A DNA stretch of 64,000 bases from Candidatus Obscuribacterales bacterium (lineage in GTDB: Bacteria > Cyanobacteriota > Vampirovibrionia > Obscuribacterales > Obscuribacteraceae): assembly GCA_019637435.1 (NCBI GenBank), contig JAHBVO010000001.1, positions 2,356,001-2,420,000 on the forward strand, read 5' to 3'. The notes under the pieces were generated by a model. It saw only the letters and a list, made by a program, of their open reading frames with translations. It was not told where the DNA came from and searched no databases. The position numbers and the translations under genes were made by a program. How positions within the stretch are numbered: the first letter of the stretch is position 1; every line of letters starts with the position of its first letter. Below are positions 42,738 to 51,750 of the stretch, in pieces.

Positions 42738-45302
42738 GTGGTTGAACATTCTAAGGTGAAAACCAAAACTGCAAACACCTGCTTGCGTTGCGATCGACGG
42801 AAGGCGACTCCGCTCAGGGGTGCAACCGGTTGGATTTTCAACCTGGGCAGCTGCAAATGCGAAGACGGCGTAGAAAGCCATACATTTGCTGATGGAAAAA
42901 CCGAAGTCGCCGATCTGAAATCCAATGATGCCACCGCGGCCGGTGAAGGTGCTATCGAGGAGGAAATTCCGAAGTGTATCGATGATCGCTTCGATGTCCT
43001 TGAAGTTCTTGGTAAGGGCGGCATGGGAACTGTCTATAAGGTCCGCGATCAGAAGGTCGGCAAGATTTTTGCGCTTAAACTTTTGCATCAAAACTTACAG
43101 ACCGATCCGTCTGTTTTGAAACGGTTTGAGCAAGAAGCGAAAGCTGCTGAGGAGTTAGATCATCCGAATCTGGTGCCGACTTACGCGCATGGTGTCACCA
43201 AGAGTGGCGAACCCTACTTGCTCATTGAGTATGTGGAGGGGGAAACACTAGCAAAGATAATTGAACGCGAAGGTGCTCTTGATGCCGATCGCGCTATTGT
43301 GCTATTCGAGCAGATTTGCTCCGCGCTGTCTTATGCCCACGACAAGAAATTTATTCACCGAGATATAAAACCTGCCAACATCATCATATCCAAAACTCTA
43401 AGCGGTGATGAGGTAATCCGAGTTGTTGACTTCGGAATTGCAAAAACAATCACTGAAGTTGATCGTTCCACCCGCAACTTGACACAAACTGGTGAGGTAT
43501 TCGGAAGTCCGCACTACATGAGCCCCGAACAATGTCTGGGTTTAATGCTTGATGAAAAGTCAGACATCTATTCTCTCGGTTGCGTGATCTTCGAGGCGAT
43601 GAGCGGTAAACCTCCATTCGCCGGAAGCAATCCGATTCAGCTTGTGGTCAAGCACATCAACGATAAACCAAAACCATACCTCCCAAAATTCTCAGCCTCG
43701 AAAAAGGAGCAGAGCCTTCAGTCGATAGCGCTCAAGTGTTTGGAAAAAGAAGGGGTGGATCGCTTTCAAGACGTTGGTGAAATCGAGCATGCGCTGGAGC
43801 GTATCAAGTCAGGAAAGACTGTCGGTTTCGATCAGAACTCGAAGTTCAAAACTTCGATTTTTCAGAAGCAATTACACGTAACAGCTTTTGTGCTCCCCTT
43901 AGGTTTGATTGTGCTTTATGTGTTTATCTTTGTTCTCTCTTCAATCCAACCTACCACGCGAGAGGATTCCAGTGGCAATCCATTGGTTACTCTGCTCATG
44001 GCGACATTACTATTCTCATCGTTTCCGGCTCTACTCACTGTAATATTCGCTTCTTACGTGAGGACATGTTTGAGAGTGGCGCGTGAAAACTTCGCGACCA
44101 AGCGCCACTGGTGGACCACGTTTTCCCTCTCGGCTTCCGGTGCAATGTGCTTTGGAGCTATCCCGACATTTTTTTACTTGGGTTACTATGTCTACTGGAA
44201 CGAGCATGCGCTTACCTGGAATCCGCTCACCAACTTTGACCTGTTCATATTTCCTGGTTTCCTTCTTTCCTTCATCTCCGCCATTCTGGTGATTGTTTGT
44301 TCAGTTGGATTTGGTTTAGACCGTGGTCCTAAAAAGATTTCGTTGAAGAAAATGTTGCAACGAGCAGTGAAGCCAGTGGTGCTCGCACTCGCTGTTGCTG
44401 GTCTTCTAGTTGGATGTTTCTTCTCTGATGTGGTGCGTAAAATGTCGGACATTTACGTTTCTTTGCCGGCGTCGCTATGTTCAGAGATGCGAACCAAGGT
44501 CGTTTATCTTGCTCGACAAGTATCGCCGAATAATTCCGACATGATTTATAACAGCTCGGTTATTTCCCGGCAAACGAAGAACTATCCGCAAGCTATTAAT
44601 GATTTGTCAGACCTCATGCGGCTGACCACTGATAAATCTTCCGGGCTATTCGACCCCAGGCTGACCGACCGCGCACACATGTACACGATTACTCTTCAGT
44701 GGGAAAAAGCAATTGCGGATTGGACCGAACTTGCAAAAATTGATCCAGACTCGAATTACAACTATCGCATGTTGGGCAATTGTCTATTCGCGCAGGGCAA
44801 GTATCAACTTGCTATTCAAAACTATGACGAATCGCTTAAGCGCAATTTCATTGACGCGATGAGTTACTACAAGAAAGCAAATACCCAGAATCAGCTTAAG
44901 GACTACGATGGAGCGTTGCAGACTATGAAGCAGCGATCTCAACTTTACAACGGCCTACGTCCGGCTATGTATTTAATTCGAGGATACACTCTCAGCCTTC
45001 GAGGGAATGAGTCGGGCGCCACGTCGGAATACAGGCTTGCAGCCGCAGCAAAACCCCGAGACGGCAGTTACTGGGATGAGGTTGCTCGAGCCGCAGCCTA
45101 TCTAGAACTCGGAGATGAGACCGCCGCCCTCAACAGTATGAATGAGGCTAAGAAGCTTCATCTATCATTCGACGAGTTTATGTCCGCGGAGACAGCTTTA
45201 CCAAACGGACTGCGCAAGAAGATTGTTCAGTTTGTTTTGAAAAACGATGTCTTTCCATCTGAACGTTTTCAGGAAGTTCGATTCGGGCGTATTGCGCGGT
45301 AG
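42738..45302 (+). CDS. Membrane Ser/Thr kinase with Cys motif and TPR tail, paralogue 1
   Basis: 854 residues from a GTG. The N-terminus has a zinc-knuckle-like set Cys15-x2-Cys18 ... Cys39-x-Cys41, with 'GATGWIFNLG' between. A Pkn2/Hanks-type kinase domain spans about 85-360: Gly loop 'GKGGMGTVYKV', Lys114, 'HRDIKPAN' (Asp209), DFG 231-233 and 'GSPHYMSPEQCLG'. All catalytic residues are intact. About five membrane helices follow (about 380-570), then TPRs (about 600-810). Kinase and Cys motif are cytoplasmic. A tandem paralogue follows after a 72-nt gap. The kinase half is almost unchanged between them while the membrane and TPR halves differ. Confidence 0.9.
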   Translation: MVEHSKVKTKTANTCLRCDRRKATPLRGATGWIFNLGSCKCEDGVESHTFADGKTEVADLKSNDATAAGEGAIEEEIPKCIDDRFDVLEVLGKGGMGTVYKVRDQKVGKIFALKLLHQNLQTDPSVLKRFEQEAKAAEELDHPNLVPTYAHGVTKSGEPYLLIEYVEGETLAKIIEREGALDADRAIVLFEQICSALSYAHDKKFIHRDIKPANIIISKTLSGDEVIRVVDFGIAKTITEVDRSTRNLTQTGEVFGSPHYMSPEQCLGLMLDEKSDIYSLGCVIFEAMSGKPPFAGSNPIQLVVKHINDKPKPYLPKFSASKKEQSLQSIALKCLEKEGVDRFQDVGEIEHALERIKSGKTVGFDQNSKFKTSIFQKQLHVTAFVLPLGLIVLYVFIFVLSSIQPTTREDSSGNPLVTLLMATLLFSSFPALLTVIFASYVRTCLRVARENFATKRHWWTTFSLSASGAMCFGAIPTFFYLGYYVYWNEHALTWNPLTNFDLFIFPGFLLSFISAILVIVCSVGFGLDRGPKKISLKKMLQRAVKPVVLALAVAGLLVGCFFSDVVRKMSDIYVSLPASLCSEMRTKVVYLARQVSPNNSDMIYNSSVISRQTKNYPQAINDLSDLMRLTTDKSSGLFDPRLTDRAHMYTITLQWEKAIADWTELAKIDPDSNYNYRMLGNCLFAQGKYQLAIQNYDESLKRNFIDAMSYYKKANTQNQLKDYDGALQTMKQRSQLYNGLRPAMYLIRGYTLSLRGNESGATSEYRLAAAAKPRDGSYWDEVARAAAYLELGDETAALNSMNEAKKLHLSFDEFMSAETALPNGLRKKIVQFVLKNDVFPSERFQEVRFGRIAR

Positions 45303-45386
45303 TCTCTGCTAGCTACAAAGAGCACGTTCAATGAAAGTTCAAGAGTAAGCAAAGAAGAAAACACTAGCGGCTGGGTGGAGGTTGTC

Positions 45387-47939
45387 GTGATTGAGAACAA
45401 AGAATGTACAACCGAGACTCAAAGTGTTTGCCTGCGCTGCAAGCGTCGAAGCCACTTGGCACAAGCGAAGGGCGCTACTGGATGGATTTTGAATTTTGGT
45501 CGGTGTAAGTGTGGTGACGCGACGGTTGCTGATGTATCGGATCTCGTTCAGGACGTCCGAGATTGTGCTACCGCTGATGGTGACATAGAGAATGGCGTCT
45601 CCGAAGATCTTCAGGAAGTTACTGCTGGTGAGATTTCAAAGGAGCAGCTTCCTGAATGCATCGACGAGCGGTTCGACGTTATTGAGACTCTCGGAAAAGG
45701 CGGGATGGGAACGGTCTATAAAGTGCGCGATCGAGAGACGAACTCGGTGTTCGCGTTGAAACTTCTGCATCAAAATCTTCGGAGCGATCCGTCTGTTTTA
45801 AAACGATTTGAGCAGGAAGCGAGAGCTGCCGAAGAGTTGGACCATCCGAATCTTGTTCCGACTTACGCGCACGGTGTCACCAATGACGGTGAACCGTACT
45901 TACTAATTGAGTACGTGGAAGGCGAAACGCTCGCGCAGGTTCTTGAGCGGGAAGGTGCGCTGGAAGAGGATCGCGCGATATCGATCTTCGAACAGATTTG
46001 CGCCGCGTTGTCCTACGCCCATGAGTCGAAGATCGTTCACCGTGATATCAAACCTGCCAACATTATCTTATCGAAAACATCAGGCGGAGACGAAGTTGCG
46101 CGCGTCGTGGATTTCGGAATCGCGAAAACACTCACCGAGGTCGATCGATCAACACGCAATCTCACGCAAACCGGCGAGGTCTTCGGAAGTCCGCACTATA
46201 TGAGCCCCGAGCAGTGTCTGGGTTTGATGCTCGACGAGAAGTCGGATATCTATTCTCTGGGTTGTGTGATCTTCGAGGCAATGAGCGGAAAGCCGCCGTT
46301 TGCAGGAGCGAATCCGATACAGCTTGTCGTCAAGCATATTAATGACAAACCGGTCCCGTATCTACCAAAGTTTGGAGCCTCACGCAAAGCAATCGGCTTG
46401 CAGTCGGTCGCGCTAAAATGTTTAAACAAAGAGGCAAATTTTCGGTTCGACAGCATGGAGGCACTTGGCCAGGCGCTAACCGAAATTAAGCATGGTGCAA
46501 AAATCTCATTCGATCATACCCTAGCAATTCAATCAACTAAGCTCGAGCGTAACCTTCATCAACTGGCTCTATACTTGCCACTGCTTTTGGTGTCTGCTGT
46601 GGCGGTGATAGCTGGAACTGCGTTGCTTCCAAATCTGCTCAAGCTTCTAGACTACCGCCTGTGTTCTACGCTAATGTTCGGTTTATACTCCCTGCTCTGC
46701 TTCATCATCAGTTTCTTTTGTGTTGCAGTAGCGCGTACATGCCTTGTGCTTGCTCAGACCGGAAAGCTGAGTCGTAAGAATGCTTGGTCCACCTTGTCCC
46801 TTGTTTGTTGTTCGGTCATGTTGATGGGGACTCTGCCTGCATCATTATTTGTAGTCTCAAGCAGAAGGTGGAATTCGCCTGCTCCATTTGTGTTACCAAT
46901 CTGGGATTGGCTTACGATTGCTGGTCTAATTATCTCGTTTCTCTCCGGCCTTTCCGTAGTCGTGACTTGCTTATATTTGATTCTGGATCGTGGACCGACG
47001 AAAGTAGGGTTGGCGCCGTGCGCTCGGAAGGCGCTGCTGTGCGTGAGTTGTATCGTTGCGATGATTGCGGCCTTCGGACAAAGCCCGCTAGGCTATGTCT
47101 TTGGGCGTATGGGTTACTGGTTTACGACAGTTCCCGCTCAGCTAACGTCTGGCGCTGATCTCTATTTGACAGAATTTGCTAGACACTTGGCACCAAAAGA
47201 TCTAACAGTGGTTGATGATAGCGCGGAGGTGGCCTACAGGGAAAGAAGGTACGATGAAGCAGCAAAATTCTATCAAAATTATGCTGATCTACACAGGCGA
47301 AAGTATCCCGAGTCCGATAGCTGGATGCGTGCGATTTATCGCATCGGTCGAATCCATCAAAAACGCGGAGAAATTAAAACCGCAATTGGATTCTACTCAA
47401 AGGTGATTGACAGTCCTTCAAGTGGCTATTGGAATTTGGAAGCTACCGACCAGAGAGTTTCATGCTGGATGGAACTTCACGAGCCTTTGTTGGCTATTAA
47501 GGACTGCGATGCACTTATCTCTAACCTTGGTGCCGATACTGATCTCTTCCTGAAGAAAGCAATATCGCAGGAAGAATTAGGTGATCTAAAGGGTGCTCGC
47601 ACAACCATCAAGCTAGTTGATGATCGTTTCGCCCTCACTGATCCCCGGATTGAGGTTAACCTGGCTTATCTAGCAGCAACTGAGGGAGATGAGTCCCTCT
47701 CTAAAACAGAGTATCGAAAGGCTCTCGATATGGTAGCGGATCCATCTCACTGGAGCGACCTTGCAAAAGTCATAGCCGCGATTCAACTTGGTGAAGAGGG
47801 TGTAGCAATAGAGAAGTTCAATAAGCTAAAGGAGAATTGGTATTTCACGAGGGAGAATATACCCGAAATTTTGTTCTCGTATCCGCCGACTTTACGGGAA
47901 AAGCTTATGAGCTTCGTCGAGCAGCACAAGCTTATGTAG
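45387..47939 (+). CDS. Membrane Ser/Thr kinase with Cys motif and TPR tail, paralogue 2
   Basis: 850 residues from the GTG at 45387, which has GGAGGT 4 nt upstream; an earlier GTG at 45375 overlaps that site. The domain order is the same as in its neighbour: Cys-x2-Cys ... Cys-x-Cys, kinase (Gly loop 'GKGGMGTVYKV', 'HRDIKPAN', 'VVDFGIAK'), about five membrane helices, then TPR-like repeats from about residue 590. The activation segment 'TEVDRSTRNLTQTGEVFGSP' is identical to paralogue 1. The C-terminal sensor/TPR half has diverged strongly, suggesting different ligands or partners feeding the same kinase output. A hairpin follows. Confidence 0.9.
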   Translation: MIENKECTTETQSVCLRCKRRSHLAQAKGATGWILNFGRCKCGDATVADVSDLVQDVRDCATADGDIENGVSEDLQEVTAGEISKEQLPECIDERFDVIETLGKGGMGTVYKVRDRETNSVFALKLLHQNLRSDPSVLKRFEQEARAAEELDHPNLVPTYAHGVTNDGEPYLLIEYVEGETLAQVLEREGALEEDRAISIFEQICAALSYAHESKIVHRDIKPANIILSKTSGGDEVARVVDFGIAKTLTEVDRSTRNLTQTGEVFGSPHYMSPEQCLGLMLDEKSDIYSLGCVIFEAMSGKPPFAGANPIQLVVKHINDKPVPYLPKFGASRKAIGLQSVALKCLNKEANFRFDSMEALGQALTEIKHGAKISFDHTLAIQSTKLERNLHQLALYLPLLLVSAVAVIAGTALLPNLLKLLDYRLCSTLMFGLYSLLCFIISFFCVAVARTCLVLAQTGKLSRKNAWSTLSLVCCSVMLMGTLPASLFVVSSRRWNSPAPFVLPIWDWLTIAGLIISFLSGLSVVVTCLYLILDRGPTKVGLAPCARKALLCVSCIVAMIAAFGQSPLGYVFGRMGYWFTTVPAQLTSGADLYLTEFARHLAPKDLTVVDDSAEVAYRERRYDEAAKFYQNYADLHRRKYPESDSWMRAIYRIGRIHQKRGEIKTAIGFYSKVIDSPSSGYWNLEATDQRVSCWMELHEPLLAIKDCDALISNLGADTDLFLKKAISQEELGDLKGARTTIKLVDDRFALTDPRIEVNLAYLAATEGDESLSKTEYRKALDMVADPSHWSDLAKVIAAIQLGEEGVAIEKFNKLKENWYFTRENIPEILFSYPPTLREKLMSFVEQHKLM

Positions 47940-47961
47940 AATGGCTCCTATTTTTTTAGTG

Positions 47962-47986
47962 TGAGCGGTGGTATTGATACCGCTCA
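47962..47986 (+). terminator. Hairpin after kinase pair
   Basis: Perfect 8-bp stem TGAGCGGT/ACCGCTCA with a 9-nt loop, 22 nt after the kinase stop. A T-run precedes rather than follows it, so termination is not certain. Confidence 0.5.
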
Positions 47987-48038
47987 ATCTATGAGTGGGT
48001 TGGCAGCGATCGAATGAGTTTAAATATCCAGAACCGCT

Positions 48039-49028
48039 ATGAAGATTCAAGCAGCTTTACTCCTTAGTTTTTCCGTTTTTCTTTTTGCCAATTCAAAACC
48101 CGCGGAGGGCGCGAGGTTTGAGCAGTGGTTGCCGTTCAAGTTGTCGGAGGGCGTGGTGGCATGTCCGAAAATTTCGCCGGACCGGAAGGTCGGTTTTATT
48201 GACCGGGATGGAAATTCCGTGATTGATGCGCGGTTTGATGCGGCGCGTCCGTTCAATCAGGGGCTCGCTGCTGTGCGGGTTAAGGGCAAGTGGGGTTACA
48301 TCGGTCACGATGGCAAATACGCGATCGAGCCGCAATTCGATGCGGTCGGTGTGCTGGACTACCCAGGAAACGACCCGATGGATTTCTCCGAAGATTGCGC
48401 TGCGGTGCGCTCTGACAATCTTGTAGGCTTCATCGACAAGACCGGCAAGTTTGTGATTCCGCCGAAGTTCACCAGCGTCTGGTCTTTCAACGACGGTCTG
48501 GCAGCGGCACAGGACCGCTTTTCCGGCAAATGGGGCTTTATCGACAAGCAAGGTAAGTGGGCGATCAAACCGACATTCGCTGATGCATTGAGCTTTTCCG
48601 AAGGTCTCGCAGCTGTTTCAACCAAGCCGCGTGGCGCCGATGCGGGCTGGGGCTACATTAACAAGTCCGGTTCCTTTGTCGTGAAACCGCAGTACGCTCT
48701 TGCCCTGGCTCACCATGAAGGTCTTGCACTGGTGTTGACGCTAGACAGTGGCACATACAAAGGCAAATACGTCGACAAGAAAGGCGATGCCGCATTTACT
48801 AATGTCAATTGTCACGGAAGCAGCGCTTACGGTGAAGGACTGGCACCGTTTCTCTCCGACGACCGCAAAGCCGGCTTCATCGACAAATTCGGAAAAACCG
48901 TTATCGAACCACAATTTCAAGAGGCTCGCACATTCTCAGAAGGTTTTGCCGTTGTCAGAATCGATGATGGTCAGTGGGGTTTGATCGATAAGAAGGGCAA
49001 GGTTGTTCTGAGTCGCTCAATACGATAG
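48039..49028 (+). CDS. Exported WG-repeat protein
   Basis: 329 residues. Signal peptide 'MKIQAALLLSFSVFLFANS' ending near AEGA. The mature protein is about seven WG-type repeats of 40-45 residues: 'GFIDRDGNSVIDARFDAARPF', 'WGYIGHDGKYAIEPQFDAV', 'WGFIDKQGKWAIKPTFADAL', 'WGYINKSGSFVVKPQY', 'GFIDKFGKTVIEPQFQEA'. Each has 'EGLA' or similar after it. WG repeats form beta structures of uncertain function, often in envelope proteins. It follows the kinase pair but has its own leader. No enzymatic motif. Confidence 0.85.
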   Translation: MKIQAALLLSFSVFLFANSKPAEGARFEQWLPFKLSEGVVACPKISPDRKVGFIDRDGNSVIDARFDAARPFNQGLAAVRVKGKWGYIGHDGKYAIEPQFDAVGVLDYPGNDPMDFSEDCAAVRSDNLVGFIDKTGKFVIPPKFTSVWSFNDGLAAAQDRFSGKWGFIDKQGKWAIKPTFADALSFSEGLAAVSTKPRGADAGWGYINKSGSFVVKPQYALALAHHEGLALVLTLDSGTYKGKYVDKKGDAAFTNVNCHGSSAYGEGLAPFLSDDRKAGFIDKFGKTVIEPQFQEARTFSEGFAVVRIDDGQWGLIDKKGKVVLSRSIR

Positions 49029-49191
49029 TGAGAGTGTTTTAACCGAAAGTCCGAATTTACGCTGTCGTGACGATATCCAATCGATAAGTTAACGGACCCA
49101 TTACCCAAGCCGGAACCTCGTTTTGCGCTCATCGTCCCGGGGCTCATGTGCTAGATAACAGTTGGGCAATTGGTATTCAGAAAGCAAAGTC

Positions 49192-51621
49192 ATGAGCAAA
49201 CCTTCTCATCCGGAGTTCGACGAAACTCGTCCTGAGCATAATGAAGCTCGACCTGATCGTCATGAAACGCGAGCCGAGTTCAATCGTGCTCAAGACGATC
49301 ACTGCGAAATCCGCCATGAGCTGAGTGCAGTCAATCGCGAAGTTTACGAGCAACCTTCTGACTTTGTCGAAACACAACCGGAATTTAACACTGCTAGTGA
49401 TGCCACCGTACACAGTCGCAGCGCTCGGAAAGACCGACTGGGGCGAGCTTCAGAAGAGTTGGAAAACTTTGCGAAGGACAGTGGTGCGATTTGGAATGGT
49501 TTTGTCCAAAGAGTTAAACTTGATTTCGGTGCGAAGAATGGCAATGGTGTTTTTTCACTGAATCATATGAGTAAAAATCAAAAAGTACGCAAAGTTCTCT
49601 TCCTCTGCGCGATTGCAATGGGGTCTATCATCGCGGTCGTGACGTTGAAAACTGCGGCGCACATATCATTTGTAAAACTGCCAACGCTCAAAGCGCAAAA
49701 GGCGGGAATCGAAATTTACGATCGCTATGACAAGCTCGTGACTGTGGTGCAGAAAGACGGCGACAGGGAGCCGGTTGCGCTCGATGCTACTTCTCCGTAT
49801 ATGAGGCAAGCGGTCATTGGAATTGAAGATCACAGTTTCTACCATCACATGGGTGTCGACCCTCTTGGTATCACACGAGCGATTTACACAAACGCGAAGG
49901 CGCATGAGATGGTGCAGGGCGGGAGTACGATTACCCAGCAGTTGATGAAGACCATGTACTTCGGATTTGACGATCGCACGGCGCGACGAAAAATTCTCGA
50001 GATGTTTATGGCGCTCGATGTAGAGACCTGCTACTCCAAAGACAAGATCATGGAGACGTATCTGAACACCGTGTATTTCGGACGCGGTGCGTACGGGATC
50101 CAACGCGCGGCGATCACATACTTCAACAAACCCGCGAAGAAGCTGAGCCTGGAAGAGTCTGCGTTTCTCGCCGGTCTAATTAAGGCGCCGTCCGACCTGA
50201 GTAAACCTTCTAACTTGAAACGCGCGAAGATGCGCCAGCAAGATGTCTTAGATGGAATGGTCGAGTGCGGTTTCATCAGTAAAGAGCGAGCACAAGCAGC
50301 CAAGGCGGCGAAGCTCACCTTCAAAGCCGGTCCGCATCCCAAGCAACATCCTTATTACGTCAATCAAGTAGTCGCTCTTGTAAAGGAAGAGATCGGCGAG
50401 GAACGTCTGTTTGATAAACCGATCAAGATTTACACCAACCTCGACGTGAAAGCACAGAAAGCCGCAGAGGTTGCGCTTTCAAAAGGCGTGGTCAAAGCGC
50501 CCAACGGAATCGATCAGGGTGCGCTCGTTTCAATAGATATAGAAACTGGCGGCGTTATTGCCATGGTCGGTGGTGTGGGACAGTTCGAAGCCAATCAGTG
50601 GAACCGTGCTGTCAACCCTCACACGGCCGGCTCATCATTCAAACCGTTTGTTTATCTGGCAGGCTTGATCAACGGAACCATCGGACCGGACTCTGTTCTC
50701 AACGATTCACCAATAGCGATACCACTCTCTGATGGCACGGCATATACGCCGCAAAATTTCGATGGCAAGTTCAAGGGCATCATGACTGTGCGCGACGCGA
50801 TCGCACTTTCGCGAAACGTCTGCGCAGTTCAAGTAGGCCAGGACACCGGCATCAACAATGTCGTCTCGGTTGCCCGTAAGGCAGGTTTGAACGCGGACAT
50901 GGAACCAACACCAGCACTCGCTCTAGGAACATGCGCGGTGTCACCACTGGAGATGGCGACTGCTTATGGGACGCTGGCTCGCGGAGGCGAATACGTTCAA
51001 CCACTGTTTGTCAGACACATAAATGAACGTGATGGCAAGCTAATTAAAGAGTATGTTTCCAAACGCGAGAAGCGCTTTGAGCCGGAACCGGTTTTGGAAT
51101 TGGTCGATTGCTTGCAAGACGTCGTTAAAGTAGGCACAGGCACTCGCGCCAAAATTCCTGGCGTTGCCGTCGCGGGAAAGACCGGTACTGCAGATGATTC
51201 CAAAGATGTCTGGTTTGTGGGCTTCACACCGGATGTGGTGACAGCTGTTTGGGCAGGCAACGATGAAAATCATGCGCTCAAAGGCCGAGGCATTACTGGC
51301 GGTGTCATCGCAGCTGGAATCTGGTCCGGGTACATGAGTGGGTTCTACAAAGCCCATCCCAAACCGACCGTCGCTTTCGTGGCTCCCGAGCACCCATTGA
51401 CCCACAGCGCGCCTTACTACGCGATGATTCCGGCTACGTTCGCCGAGGCGACAGAGGATGTGGTTGATGGGGTGCAGGCGATTACCGAGCCGATCGTTGA
51501 AGCGATCGTGCCCGGAGGTTCGTCTGAGTCGACGCATACTACAACGGTTTCGCACCATAAAGAGAAGAAACACGGCGGTTTCTTCCGCAAGCTGTCGCAA
51601 GGATTCAAGAAGATTTTCTAG
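49192..51621 (+). CDS. Class A penicillin-binding protein (PBP1A-type)
   Basis: 809 residues from the ATG at 49192 (a TTG at 49162 is an alternative). Residues about 5-45 are a charged heptad-like repeat (ETRPEHN, EARPDRH, ETRAEFN) in a long cytoplasmic tail. A membrane helix lies at about 135-160. The glycosyltransferase GT51 domain has 'IEDHSFYHHMGVDPLGI', 'GGSTITQQLMK' and 'YLNTVYFGRGAYG'. The transpeptidase has SSFK (catalytic Ser), SRN and KTGTA. It polymerises and crosslinks peptidoglycan at the outer face of the inner membrane. The C-terminal ~60 residues are a low-complexity His/Lys tail. The cytoplasmic repeat is the odd feature. Confidence 0.95.
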   Translation: MSKPSHPEFDETRPEHNEARPDRHETRAEFNRAQDDHCEIRHELSAVNREVYEQPSDFVETQPEFNTASDATVHSRSARKDRLGRASEELENFAKDSGAIWNGFVQRVKLDFGAKNGNGVFSLNHMSKNQKVRKVLFLCAIAMGSIIAVVTLKTAAHISFVKLPTLKAQKAGIEIYDRYDKLVTVVQKDGDREPVALDATSPYMRQAVIGIEDHSFYHHMGVDPLGITRAIYTNAKAHEMVQGGSTITQQLMKTMYFGFDDRTARRKILEMFMALDVETCYSKDKIMETYLNTVYFGRGAYGIQRAAITYFNKPAKKLSLEESAFLAGLIKAPSDLSKPSNLKRAKMRQQDVLDGMVECGFISKERAQAAKAAKLTFKAGPHPKQHPYYVNQVVALVKEEIGEERLFDKPIKIYTNLDVKAQKAAEVALSKGVVKAPNGIDQGALVSIDIETGGVIAMVGGVGQFEANQWNRAVNPHTAGSSFKPFVYLAGLINGTIGPDSVLNDSPIAIPLSDGTAYTPQNFDGKFKGIMTVRDAIALSRNVCAVQVGQDTGINNVVSVARKAGLNADMEPTPALALGTCAVSPLEMATAYGTLARGGEYVQPLFVRHINERDGKLIKEYVSKREKRFEPEPVLELVDCLQDVVKVGTGTRAKIPGVAVAGKTGTADDSKDVWFVGFTPDVVTAVWAGNDENHALKGRGITGGVIAAGIWSGYMSGFYKAHPKPTVAFVAPEHPLTHSAPYYAMIPATFAEATEDVVDGVQAITEPIVEAIVPGGSSESTHTTTVSHHKEKKHGGFFRKLSQGFKKIF

Positions 51622-51750
51622 GAGATCTTAGAATCCGCTAACCCTGAGCCGGTGCTTATTGCAACGTTTCTGTGAAATTCAGGGGCTGCGCTGTTGCAGC
51701 TTGGTGAGGTTTCAAGTACAGTTCCGGTTTGGAAACCGGCGCGTGCAACC

